From contig CM070899.1 in NCBI GenBank assembly GCA_036417435.1, positions 104,286,368 through 104,350,367 on the forward strand: a DNA stretch of 64,000 bases, in the 5' to 3' direction. How positions within the stretch are numbered: the stretch's first letter is position 1; each line of letters begins with the position of its first letter. This DNA comes from Inia geoffrensis. Taxonomy: Eukaryota > Chordata > Mammalia > Artiodactyla > Iniidae. The position numbers were made by a program, and so were the translations under genes. Shown here in pieces: positions 50,508-63,723 of the stretch. Under the pieces are notes generated by a model. It saw nothing but the letters and a program-made list of their open reading frames with translations, was not told the origin of the DNA and ran no database searches.

Positions 50508-53500
50508 CAGGCCTCTGTGAAGTTGTTACCATGGTAACGGCCCCTGGAGCCTCGGCAGGCCTGGGTCCCACGGCCGGAGGCTGCTGCTGCTGAGGCAGCA
50601 AGGGAGGAGGATGTGCCACCTGACCAGCGGCACCTCGGGCCGCTACTGCCCATTCTCCCCTGCGTGTTACCGCAGTGTCCCGATCCAACGTGGCCCTCGT
50701 ACAGGTAAGCAAAGCCTGGTGTACCCAAATGAGGGTGGAGCAGCTGAGAGGGAAGAGCGGTGAGGAAACCGGATCTCCACAGCTCCTGCTAGGCAGGTTC
50801 CCACCTCCAGCCCCCTTCATCAGAGTCGCCCCACCTGCGAACCACGGCACCCTCCGAGTAGCCAACCTGAAAGGCTTCCGATATGCCTGGGGTGGGGCAG
50901 TGCAGGTTCAGGGGCAGGAGGTGATCATACACAAGCCCAGGATTGTGTGTTTAGCCGCGTTCGACTCCCCATTTCCAATCCGACACCGGGATCCCCGCTA
51001 AGGCTTTCTTTCCCCAACTTACCAGAGACGACACGGAGTAGTGCTGCCGCCTTGTGGCACACTGCCGTAACAACATTACCAACTGTGCTGAAAGGCAACT
51101 ATCATTCACAAGGCCTAAGGCCTGCGGCTTTGCAGACACAACCCTGCCCTCAAGAAATATCCTGGGCTGGGTAATCTGAAATGAATTCAAATCAGGCCCG
51201 ACTCTCAGGCGGAAAGCTTTCAAGACCTCAGTGGTACTCACCTGCGTTTTAGAAAACAGCACATTCAAATGAAAAGATGCTCAGGATCTGTCATGATTAG
51301 AGAGTGAAAAGAAAGCTAAACGAGGAGTTCCCTGTCTGTGGTCCTCTCAAATCCTAAAATTTTAAGTGCTCAAGAGGGCATGCCAAAAGGAGAAGCCGGC
51401 TATTGCTCTTGGTGCGATTGTAAATTGGTAACAGCCGCTATGAGGATCAGTAGGCACATTCCTGACCAAACTGAACACTGGAGGTACCACGAGATTCGGC
51501 AACCCCGCTGCAGGTCGTAGAACCAGAGACTAGCATCATTGGAAGGAAGCACTTGCACCCCAGCATTCCTTGTGGTACCCTTGACCCCAACGAAGGCATA
51601 CAAACGAACCAACTGTCGAGCGAGTGGCGAAGGGAGAAAGATGGGCTGCTACCTACACACCCTCGACTAGCACTCAGCCACAGAACAAAGTGAACTCATA
51701 CTATTTGCAGCAGCATGGGTGGAGCACTAGATGATCTCACTAATTCTGGTCAATTAGAGGCAGCAAGACACATTTGCCCAGATACCACTTATGTGTGCAG
51801 TCTCAATAGGGATACAAAGGAAGCTAGTAAAGAAAGGAAACACAGGTTCACAAAGGGAAGAAAGAAGCGAGGGGTTCCCACAGGGGCAAATTGGAGACCG
51901 GGGAAGGGGGAATTAGGAGATTGGGATTAACAGTAACACACTTAACGTATCCAAAAGTGCTCATCAAGGGCAACACACCCAAAAGCACAGGGAATGCTAC
52001 AACACATTCCACGATAAACTAAGAGGGCAAAGAATCCGAAACCCTACAGGTACAGCTACGTTTATACTTGCATCAAGTGGCTGTAGAACTCAAACAGACG
52101 CAACACTGTATATGAACTAGGCTGAAAGAAAAAAGGACTGTTCAATGACAAGGCAAGTAAGGGGTTAAGACATGCCCACTTTCTTACCTCAGGCCTCTTT
52201 GTCGTCGGCGGGTGTCAGACCCCTGGAGCCTCAGCAGGCCTGTGTCCCGCGGCTGGAGGATGCTGCTGCTCTTCTCCCCTGCGTGGTACCACAATCTCCC
52301 GATCCAACATGGCCCTCCTACAGGTAAGCATAGCCTGGTGTACCCAAAAGATGGTGGAACAGCTGAGAGGGAAGGGCTGTTAAGAAACCGGATCTCCACA
52401 GCTCCTGCTAGGCAAGTTCCCACCTCCAGCCCACTTCATTAGAGTCGCCCCACCTGCGAACCACGGCACCCTCCGAGTAGCCCACTGGCAAGGCCTGCGA
52501 CATGCCTGGGGTGGGGCAGTGCAGGTGAAGGGGCAGGAGGTGAGCCTACAAAAGCCCAGGGATGTGTGTTTAGCTGCGTTCGACTCCCCATTTCCAATAC
52601 AACGCCGGGAACACCGCTAAGGCTTTGGTTCCCCACGTTACCAGAGACGACACGGAGTAGTGCTGCCGCCTTTTGGCACACTGCCGTAACAACCTTACCA
52701 ACTGTGCTGAAGGGCACCTATCATTCACAAGCCTTAAGGCCTACGGCTTTGCAGACACAACCCTGCCCTCAAGAAATATCCTGCGCTGGGTAATCTGAAA
52801 CGAATTCAAATCACGCCTGACTCTCAGGCGGAAACCTTTCAAGAAGTCAGTGGTACTCACCGGCGTTTTAGAAAACAGCACATTCAAACCAAAAGATGCT
52901 CAGGATCTGTCATGATTCGAGAGTGGAAAGAAAGCTAGACGAGGTGTTCCCTGGCTGCAGTCCTCTCAAACCCTAAAAGAGTAAGAGCTCAACAGGGCAT
53001 GCCAGAAAGAGAAGCCAGGTATTGCTGTTGGTCGGATTGTAAATTGATAACAGCCGGTAATGAGGATCACTAGGTATATTCCTTACCAAACTAAACACTG
53101 GATGTACCACCAGATTCGGCAACCCCGCTACAGGTCGTGTAACCAGAGACTAGCATCATTGGAAGGAAGCACTTGCAGCCCAGCTGTCCTTGTGGTACCC
53201 ATGACCACAGCGAAGACATACAAACGAACGAAATGGGGAGCGAGGGGTGAATGGAGAAAGATGGTCTGCTACCTACACACCCTCGACTACCACTCAGCCA
53301 CAGGGCAAAATGAACCCATAGTCTTTGCAGCAGCCTGGGTGGAGCAGTAGATGATCTCACTAATTCTGGTCAATTAGAGGCAGCAAGACACATATCCCCG
53401 CATATCACACTTATGTGTGCCGTCTAAATACGGATACTATGGAAGCTAGAACACAAAGGAAACTCAGGCTCACAAAGGGAAGAAAGAAGCCTGGAGTTCA

Positions 53501-53811
53501 CTCAGGGGGAATTGGGAGACCGCGGAAGGGTGAAGTAGGAGGTCGGGATTCACAGAAACACGCTTAACGTATCCAAAAGTGCTCATCAAGGGCGACGCAC
53601 CCGCAAGCACAGGGAACGCTACTAAACATTCCTCAATAAACGAAGATTGCAAAGAATCCGAAACCCTGCGGGTACAGCTACGTGTACAATTGCATCGGGT
53701 GGCTGTACAACTCAAACAGACACAACATTGTATATGAACTAGGCTGAAAAGGAAAAGGTCTGTTCAATGACAAGGCAAGTGAGGGCTTAAGAAATGCCTA
53801 CTCTGTTACCT
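50508..53811. repeat. Dimer D17 (A 50508-52189, B 52190-53811)
   Basis: A is nearly identical to D16A, including the GTGATC donor change near 50919. It differs by TGTCTGTGG near 51331, where D16A has TGTCTGCGG. X-box 50525-50538; CTCF-like 51044-51057. B is beta class without the one-base deletion. Confidence 0.94.
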
Positions 53812-56800
53812 CAGGCCTCTGTGAAGTTGTTACCATGGTAACGGCCCCTGGAGCCTCGGCAGGCCTGGGTCCCACGGACGGAGCCTGCTGCTGCTGAGGC
53901 AGCAAGGGAGGAGGATGTGCCACCTGACCAGCGGCACCTCGGGCCGCTACTGCCCATTCTCCCCTGCGTGTTACCGCAGTGTCCCGATCCAACGTGGCCC
54001 TCGTACAGGTAAGCAAAGCCTGGTGTACCCAAATGAGGGTGGAGCAGCTGAGAGGGAAGAGCGGTGAGGAAACCGGATCTCCACAGCTCCTGCTAGGCAG
54101 GTTCCCACCTCCAGCCCCCTTCATCAGAGTCGCCCCACCTGCGAACCACGGCACCCTCCGAGTAGCCAACCTGAAAGGCTTCCGATATGCCTGGGGTGGG
54201 GCAGTGCAGGTTCAGGGGCAGGAGGTGAGCATACACAAGCCCAGGATTGTGTGTTTAGCCGCGTTCGACTCCCCATTTACAATCCGACACCGGGATCCCC
54301 GCTAAGGCTTTCTTTCCCCAACTTACCAGAGACGACACGGAGTAGTGCTGCCGCCTTGTGGCACACTGCCGTAACAACATTACCAACTGTGCTGAAAGGC
54401 AACTATCATTCACAAGGCCTAAGGCCTGCGGCTTTGCAGACACAACCCTGCCCTCAAGAAATATCCTGGGCTGGGTAATCTGAAATGAATTCACATCAGG
54501 CCCGACTCTCAGGCGGAAAGCTTTCAAGACCTCAGTGGTACTCACCTGCGTTTTAGAAAACAGCACATTCAAATGAAAAGATGCTCAGGATCTGTCATGA
54601 TTAGAGAGTGAAAAGAAAGCTAGACGAGGAGTTCCCTGTCTGCGGTCCTCTTAAATCCTAAAATTTTAAGTGCTCAAGAGGGCATGCCAAAAGGAGAAGC
54701 CAGCTATTGCTGTTGGTGCGATTGTAAATTGGTAACAGCCGCTATTAGGATCAGTAGGCACATTCCTGACCAAACTGAACACTGGAGGTACCACGAGATT
54801 CGGCAACCCCGCTGCAGGTCGTAGAACCAGAGACTAGCATCATTGGAAGGAAGCACTTGCACCCCAGCATTCCTTGTGGTACCCTTGACCCCAACGAAGA
54901 CATACAAACGAACCAACTGTCGAGCGAGTGGCGAAGGGAGAAAGATGGGCTGCTACCTACACACCCTCGACTAGCACTCAGCCACAGAACAAAATGAACT
55001 CATACTATTTGCAGCAGCATGGGTGGAGCACTAGATGATCTCACTAATTCTGGTCAATTAGAGGCAGCAAGACACATTTGCCCAGATACCACTTATGTGT
55101 GCAGCCTCAATAGGGATACAAAGGAAGCTAGTAAAGAAAGGAAACACAGGTTCACAAAGGGAAGAAAGAAGCGAGGGGTTCCCACAGGGGCAAATTGGAG
55201 ACCGGGGAAGGGGGAATTAGGAGATTGGGATTAACAGTAACACACTTAACGTATCCAAAAGTGCTCATCAAGGGCAACACACCCAAAAGCACAGGGAATG
55301 CTACAACACATTCCACGATAAACTAACAGGGCAAAGAATCCGAAACCCTACAGGTACAGCTACGTTTATACTAGCATCAAGTGGCTGTAGAACTCAAACA
55401 GACGCAACACTGTATATGAACTAGGCTGAAAGAAAAAAGGACTGTTCAATGACAAGGCAAGTAAGGGGTTAAGACATGCCCACTTTCTTACCTCAGGCCT
55501 CTTTGTCGTCGGCGGGTGTCAGACCCCTGGAGCCTCAGCAGGCCTGTGTCCCGCGGCTGGAGGATGCTGCTGCTCTTCTCCCCTGCGTGGTACCACAATC
55601 TCCCGATCCAACATGGCCCTCCTACAGGTAAGCATAGCCTGGTGTACCCAAAAGATGGTGGAACAGCTGAGAGGGAAGGGCTGTTAAGAAACCGGATCTC
55701 CACAGCTCCTGCTAGGCAAGTTCCCACCTCCAGCCCACTTCATTAGAGTCGCCCCACCTGCGAACCACGGCACCCTCCGAGTAGCCCACTGGCAAGGCCT
55801 GCGACATGCCTGGGGTGGGGCAGTGCAGGTGACGGGGCAGGAGGTGAGCCTACAAAAGCCCAGGGATGTGTGTTTAGCTGCGTTCGACTCCCCATTTCCA
55901 ATACAACGCCGGGAACCCCGCTAAGGCTTTGGTTCCCCACGTTAGCAGAGACGACACGGAGTAGTGCTGCCGCCTTTTGGCACACTGCCGTAACAACCTT
56001 ACCAACTGTGCTGAAGGGCACCTATCATTCACAAGCCTTAAGGCCTACGGCTTTGCAGACACAACCCTGCCCTCAAGAAATATCCTGCGCTGGGTAATCT
56101 GAAACGAATTCAAATCACGCCCGACTCTCAGGCGGGAACCTTTCAAGAAGTCAGTGGTACTCACCGGCGTTTTAGAAAACAGCACATTCAACCCAAAAGA
56201 TGCTCAGGATCTGTCATGATTCGAGAGTGGAAAGAAAGCTAGACGAGGTGTTCCCTGGCTGCAGTCCTCTCAAACCCTAAAAGAGTAAGATCTCAACAGG
56301 ACATGCCAGAAAGAGAAGCCAGGTATTGCTGTTGGTCGGATTGTAAATTGCTAACAGCCTGTAATGAGGATCACTAGGCATATTCCTTACCAAACTAAAC
56401 ACTGGATGTACCACCAGATTCGGCAACCCCGCTACAGGTCGTGTAACCAGAGACTGGCATCATTGGAAGGAAGCACTTGCAGCCCAGCTGTCCTTGTGTT
56501 ACCCATGACCACAGCCAAGACATACAAACGAACGAAATGGGGAGCGAGGGGTGAATGGAGAAAGATGTTCTGCTACCTACACACCCTCGACTACCACTCA
56601 GCCACAGGGCAAAATGAACCCATAGTCTTTGCAGCAGCCTGGGTGGAGCAGTAGATGATCTCACTAATTCTGGTCAATTAGAGGCAGCAAGACACATATC
56701 CCCGCATATCACAGTTATGTGTGCCGTCTAAATACGGATACTCTGGAAGCTAGTACACAAAGGAAACTCAGGCTCACAAAGGGAAGAAAGAAGCCTGGAG

Positions 56801-57115
56801 TTCCCTGAGGGGGAAATTGGAGACCGGGGAAGGTTGAAGTAGGAGGTCGGGATTCACAGAAACACGCTTAACGTATCCAAAAGTGCTCATCAAGGGCGAC
56901 CCACGCGCAAGCACAGGGAACGCTACAAAACATTCTTCAATAAACGAAGATTGCAAAGAATCCGAAACCCTAAGGGTACAGCTACGTGTATAATTGCATC
57001 GGGTGGCTGTACAACTCAAACAGACACAACATTGTATATGAACTAGGCTGAAACGGAAAAGGACTGTTCAATGACAAGGCAAGTGAGGGCTTAAGAAATG
57101 CCTACTCTGTTACCT
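53812..57115. repeat. Dimer D18 (A 53812-55493, B 55494-57115)
   Basis: Type-1 head with X-box 53829-53842; CTCF-like 54348-54361. The A tail shares GCTATTAGG and GCAGCCTCAA only with D5A, about 40 kb to the left. B also follows D5B (GAACCCCGCT, CGCCCGACTC, GATCTCAACAGGAC), so D18 and D5 descend from one lineage. Private: GCAGGTGACGGGG near 55826, CACGTTAGCAGAG near 55936. Confidence 0.93.
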
Positions 57116-60100
57116 CAGGCCTCTGTGATGTTGTTACCACGGTAACGGCCCCTGGAGCCTCGGCAGGCCTGGGTCCCACGGCCGGAGCCTGCTGCTGCTG
57201 AGGCAGCAAGGGAGGAGGACGTGCCACCTGACCAGCGTCACCTCGGGCCGCTACTGCCCATTCTCCCCTGCGTGTTACCGCAGTGTCCCGATCCAACGTG
57301 GCCCTCGTACAGGTAAGCAAAGCCTGGTGTACCGAAATGAGGGTGGAGCAGCTGAGAGGGAAGAGCGGTGAGGAAACCGGATCTCCACAGCTCCTGCTAG
57401 GCAGGTTCCCACCTCCAGGCCCCTTCATCAGAGTCGCCCCACCTGCGAACCACGGCACCCTCCGAGTAGCCAACCTGAAAGGCTTCCGATATGCCTGGGG
57501 TGGGGCAGTGCAGGTTCAGGGGCAGGAGGTGAGCATACACAAGCCCAGGATTGTGTGTTTAGCCGCGTTCGACTCCCCATTTCCAATCCGACACCGGGAT
57601 CCCCGCTAAGGCTTTCTTTCCCCAAGTTACCAGAGACGACACGGAGTAGTGCTGCCGCCTTGTGGCACACTGCCGTAACAACATTATCAACTGTGCTGAA
57701 AGGCAACTATCATTCACAAGGCCTAAGGCCTGCGGCTTTGCAGACACAACCCTGCCCTCAAGAAATATCCTAGGCTGGGTAATCTGAAATGAATTCAAAT
57801 CAGGCCCGACTCTCAGGCGGAAAGCTTTCAAGACCTCAGTGGTACTCACCTGCGTTTTAGAAAACAGCACATTCAAATGAAAAGATGCTCAGGATCTGTC
57901 ATGATTAGAGAGTGAAAAGAAAGCTAGACGAGGAGTTCCCTGTCTGTGGTCCTCTCAAATCCTAAAATTTTAAGTGCTCAAGAGGGCATGCCAAAAGGAG
58001 AAGCCGGATATTGCTCTTGGTGCGATTGTAAATTGGTAACAGCCGCTATGAGGATCAGTAGGCACATTCCTGACCAAACTGAACGCTGGAGGTACCACGA
58101 GATTCGGCAACCCCGCTGCAGGTCGTAGAACCAGAGACTAGCATCATTGGAAGGAAGCAGTTGCACCCCAGCATCCCATGTGGTACCCTTGACCCCAACG
58201 AAGACATACAAACGAACCAACTGTCGAGCGAGTGGCGAAGGGAGAAAGATGTGCTGCTACCTACACACCCTCGACTAGCACTCAGCCACAGAACAAAATG
58301 AACTCATACTATTTGCAGCAGCATGGGTGGAGCACTAGATGATCTCACTAATTCTGGTCAATTAGAGGCAGCAAGACACATTTGCCCAGATACCACTTAT
58401 GTGTGCAGTCTCAATAGGGATACAAAGGAAGCTAGTAAAGAAAGGAAACACAGGTTCACAAAGGGAAGAAAGAAGCGAGGGGTTCCCACAGGGGCAAATT
58501 GGAGACCGGGGAAGGGGGAATTAGGAGATTGGGATTAACAGTAACACACTTAACGTATCCAAAAGTGCTCATCAAGGGCAACACACCCAAAAGCACAGGG
58601 AATGTTACAACACATTCCTCGATAAACTAACAGGGCAAAGAATCCGAAACCCTACAGGTACAGCTACGTTTATACTTGCATCAAGTGGCTGTAGAACTCA
58701 AACAGACGCAACACTGTATATGAACTAGGCTGAAAGAAAAAAGGACTGTTCAATGACAAGGCAAGTAAGGGGTTAAGACATGCCCACTTTCTTACCTCAG
58801 GCCTCTTTGTCGTCGGCGGGTGTCAGACCCCTGGAGCCTCAGCAGGCCTGTGTCCCCCGGCTGGAGGATGCTGCTGCTCTTCTCCCCTGCGTGGTACCAC
58901 AATCTCCCGATCCAACATGGCCCTCCTACAGGTAAGCACAGCCTGGTGTACCCAAATGACTGTGGAACAGCTGAGAGGGAAGGGTTGTGAAGAAACCGCA
59001 TCTCCACAGCTCCTGCTAGGCAAGTGCCCACCTCCACCCCACTTCATTAGAGTCGCCCCACCTGCGAACCACGGCACCCTCCGAGTAGCCCACTGGCAAG
59101 GCCTGCGACATGCCTGGGGTGGGGCAGTGCAGGTTCAGGGGCAGGAGGTGAGCATACACAAGCCCAGGATTGTGTGTTTAGCCACGTTCGACTCCCCATT
59201 TCCAATCCAACACCGGGGTCCCCGCTAAGGTTTTCTTTCCCCAAGTTACCAGAGACGACACGTAGTAGTGCTGCCGCTTTTTTGCACACTGCCAAAGCAA
59301 CCTTACCAACTGTGCTGAAGGGCACATATCATTCACAAGGCATAAGGCCTACGGCTTTGCAGACACAACCCTGCCCTCAAGAAATATCCTGCACTGGGTA
59401 ATCTGAAACGAATTCAAATCACGCCCGGCTCTCAGGCGGGAACCTTTCAAGAAGTCAGTGGTACTCACCGGCGTTTTAGAAAACAGCACATTCAACCCAA
59501 AAGATGCTCAGGATCTGTCATGATTCGAGAGTGGAAAGAAAGCTAGACGAGGTGTTCCCTGGCTGCAGTCCTCTCAAACCCTAAAAGAGTAAGATCTCAA
59601 CAGGACATGCCAGAAAGAGAAGCCAGGTATTGCTTTTGGTCGGATTGTAAATTGCTAACAGCCTGTAATGAGGATCACTAGGCATATTCCTTACCAAACT
59701 AAACACTGGATGTACCACCAGATTCGGCAACCCTGCTACAGGTCGTGTAACCAGAGACTGGCATCATTGGAAGGAAGCACTTGCAGCCCAGCTGTCCTTG
59801 TGTTACCCATGACCACAGCCAAGACATACAAACGAACCAAATGGGGAGCGAGGGGTGAATGGAGAAAGATGTTCTGCTACCTACACACCCTCGACTACCA
59901 CTCAGCCACAGGGCAAAATGAACCCATAGTCTTTGCAGCAGCCTGGGTGGAGCAGTAGATGATCTCACTAATTCTGGTCAATTAGAGGCAGCAAGACACA
60001 TATCCCCGCATATCACACTTATGTGTGCCGTCTAAATACGGATACTATGGAAGCTAGTACACAAAGGAAACTCAGGCTCACAAAGGGAAGAAAGAAGCCT

Positions 60101-60419
60101 GGAGTTCCCTGAGGGGGAAATTGGAGACCGGGGAAGGTTGAAGTAGGAGGTCGGGATTCACAGAAACACGCTTAACGTATCCAAAAGTGCTCATCAAGGG
60201 CGACCCACGCGCAAGCACAGGGAACGCTACAAAACATTCCTCAATAAACGAAGATTGCAAAGAATCCGAAACCCTACGGGTACAGCTACGTGTATAATTG
60301 CATCGGGTGGCTGTACAACTTAAACAGACACAACATTGTATATGAACTAGGCTGAAACGGAAAAGGACTGTTCAATGACAAGGCAAGTGAGGGCTTAAGA
60401 AATGCCTACTCTGTTACCT
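57116..60419. repeat. Dimer D19, mosaic head and D1-D4-like tail
   Basis: A (57116-58797) starts as type 2 (GTGATG, X-box with AC at 57133-57146, CAGCGTC), then switches to type 1 (GTGTTACCGCAGTGTCCCG, GAGTAGCCAAC). Its tail is type 1, as in D1-D4. CTCF-like 57652-57665. B (58798-60419) starts as alpha class. Its CTCF position reads CTGCCGCTTTTTTTGC near 59271, the most degraded copy. TGTACCGAAATG and ACATTATCAACTG are shared only with D20A. Confidence 0.93.
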
Positions 60420-63400
60420 CAGGCCTCTGTGATGTTGTTACCACGGTAACGGCCCCTGGAGCCTCGGCAGGCCTGGGTCCCACGGACGGAGCCTGCTGCT
60501 GCTGAGGCAGCAAGGGAGGAGGACGTGCCACCTGACCAGCGTCACCTCGGGCCGCTACTGCCCTTTCTCCCCTGCGTGTTACCGCAGTGTCCCGATCCAA
60601 CGTGGCCCTCGTACAGGTAAGCAAAGCCTGGTGTACCGAAATGAGGGTGGAGCAGCTGAGAGGGAAGAGCGGTGAGGAAACCGGATCTCCACAGCTCCTG
60701 CTAGGCAGGTTCCCACCTCCAGCCCCCTTCATCAGAGTCGCCCCACCTGCGAACAACGGCACCCTCCGAGTAGCCAACCTGAAAGGCTTCCGATATGCCT
60801 GGGGTGGGGCAGTGCAGGTTCAGGGGCAGGAGGTGAGCATACACAAGCCCAGGATTGTGTGTTTAGCCGCGTTCGACTCCCCATTTCAAATCCGACACCG
60901 GGATCCCCGCTAAGGCTTTCTTTCCCCAAGTTACCAGAGACGACACGGAGTAGTGCTGCCGCCTTGTGGCACACTGCCGTAACAACATTATCAACTGTGC
61001 TGAAAGGCAACTATCATTCACAAGGCCTAAGGCCTGAGGCTTTGCAGACACAACCCTGCCCTCAAGAAATATCCTGGGCTGGGTAATCTGAAATGAATTC
61101 AAATCAGGCCCGACTCTCAGGCGGAAAGCTTTCCAGACCTCAGTGATACTCACCTGCGTTTTAGAAAACAGCACATTCAAATGAAAAGATGCTCAGGATC
61201 TGTCATGATTAGAGAGTGAAAACAAAGCTAGACGAGGAGTTCCCTGTCTGCGGTCCTCTCAAATCCTAAAATGTTAAGTGCTCAAGAGGGCATGCCAAAA
61301 GGAGAAGCCAGCTATTGCTGTTGGTGCGATTGTAAATTGGTAACAGCCGCTATGAGGATCAGTAGGCACATTCCTGACCAAACTGAACACTGGAGGTACC
61401 ACGAGATTCGGCAACCCCGCTGCAGGTCGTAGAACCAGAGACTACGATCATTGGAAGGAAGCACTTGCACCCCAGCATTCCTTGTGGTACCCTTGACCCC
61501 AACGAAGACATACAAACGAACCAAGTGTCGAGCGAGTGGCGAAGGGAGAAAGATGTGCTGCTACCTACACACCCTCGACTAGCACTCAGCCACAGAACAA
61601 AATGAACTCATACTATTGGCAGCAGCATGGGTGGAGCACTAGATGATCTCACTAATTCTGGTCAATTAGAGGCAGCAAGACACATTTACCCAGATACCAC
61701 TTATGTGTGCAGTCTCAATAGGGATACAAAGGAAGCTAGTAAAGAAAGGAAACACAGGCTCACAAAGGGAAGAAAGAAGCGAGGGGTTCCCACAGGGGCA
61801 AATTGGAGACCGGGGAAGGGGGAATTAGTAGACTGGGATTAACAGTAACACACTTAACGTATCCAAAAGTGCTCATCAAGGGCAACACACCCAAAAGCAC
61901 AGGGAATGCTACAACACATTCCTCGATAAACTAACAGGGCAAAGAATCCGAAACCCTACAGGTACAGCTACGTTTATACTTGCATCAAGTGGCTGTAGAA
62001 CTCAAACAGACGCAACACTGTATATGAACTAGGCTGAAAGAAAAAAGGACTGTTCAATGACAAGGCAAGTAAGGGGTTAAGAAATGCCCACTTTCGTACC
62101 TCAGGCCTCTTTTTTGTCGGCGGGTGTCAGACCCCTGGAGCCTCAGCAGGCCTGTTTCCCGCGGCTGGAGGATGCTGCTGCTCTTCTCCCCTGCGTGGTA
62201 CCACAATCTCCCGATCCAACATGGCCCTCCTACAGGTAAGCATAGCCTGGTGTACCCAAATGATGGTGGAACAGCTGAGAGGGAAGGGCTGTGAAGAAAC
62301 CGCATCTCCACAGCTCCTGCTAGGCAAGTTCCCACCTCCAGCCCACTTCATTAGAGTCGCCCCACCTGCGAACCACGGCACCCTCCGAGTAGCCCACTGG
62401 CAAGGCCTGCAACATGCCTGGGGTGGGGCAGTGCAGGTGAAGGGGCAGGAGGTGAGCCTACAAAAGCCCAGGGATGTGTGTTTAGCTGCGTTCGACTCCC
62501 CATTTCCAATACAACGCCGGGAACCCCGCTAAGGCTTTGGTTCCCCACGTTACCAGAGACGACACGTAGTAGTGCTGCCGCCTTGTGGCACACTGCCGTA
62601 ACAACCTTACCAACTGTGCTGAAGGGCACCTATCATTCACAAGCCTTAAGGCCTACGGCTTTGCAGACACAACCCTGCCCTCAAGAAATATCCTGCGCTG
62701 GGTAATCTGAAACGAATTCAAATCACGCCCGACTCTCAGGCGGGAACCTTTCAAGAAGTCAGTGGTACTCACCGGCGTTTTAGAAAACAGCACATTCAAC
62801 CCAAAAGATGCTCAGGATCTGTCATGATTCGAGAGTGGAAAGAAAGCTAGACGAGGTGTTCCCTGGCTGCAGTCCTCTCAAACCCTAAAAGAGTAAGATC
62901 TCAACAGGACATGCCAGAAAGAGAAGCCAGGTATTGCTGTTGGTCGGATTGTAAATTGCTAACAGCCGGTAATGAGGATCACTAGGCATATTCCTTACCA
63001 AACTAAACACTGGATGTACCACCAGATTCGGCAACCCCGCTACAGGTCGTGTAACCAGAGACTGGCAACATTGGAAGGAAGCACTTGCAGCCCAGCTGTC
63101 CTTGTGTTAACCATGACCACAGCCAAGACATACAAACGAACCAAATGGGGAGCGAGGGGTGAATGGAGAAAGATGTTCTGCTACCTACACACCCTCGACT
63201 ACCACTCAGCCACAGGGCAAAATGAACCCATAGTCTTTGCAGCAGCCTGGGTGGAGCAGTAGATGATCTCATTAATTCTGGTCAATTAGAGGCAGCAAGA
63301 CACATATCCCCGCATATCACACTTATGTGTGCCGTCTAAATACGGATACTCTGGAAGCTAGTACACAAAGGAAACTCAGGCTCACAAAGGGAAGAAAGAA

Positions 63401-63723
63401 GCCTGGAGTTCCCTGAGGGGGAAATTGGAGACCGAGGAAGGTTGAAGTAGGAGGTCGGGATTCACAGAAACACGCTTAACGTATCCAAAAGTGCTCATCA
63501 AGGGCGACCCACGCGCAAGCACAGGGAACGCTACTAAACATTCCTCAATAAACGAAGATTGCAAAGAATCCGAAACCCTGCGGGTACAGCTACGTGTACA
63601 ATTGCATCGGGTGGCTGTACAACTCAAACAGACACAACATTGTATATGAACTAGGCTGAAACGGAAAAGGACTGTTCAATGACAAGGCAAGTGAGGGCTT
63701 AAGAAATGCCTACTCTGTTACCT
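60420..63723. repeat. Dimer D20 (A 60420-62101, gamma-class B 62102-63723)
   Basis: A has the same mosaic head as D19A; X-box 60437-60450; CTCF-like 60956-60969. B is gamma class with the longer T run and an intact CTCF-like motif at 62575-62588. The last ~300 bases of B return to D1-D4-type variants (GGAACGCTACTAAAC, CCCTGCGGG). Confidence 0.94.
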
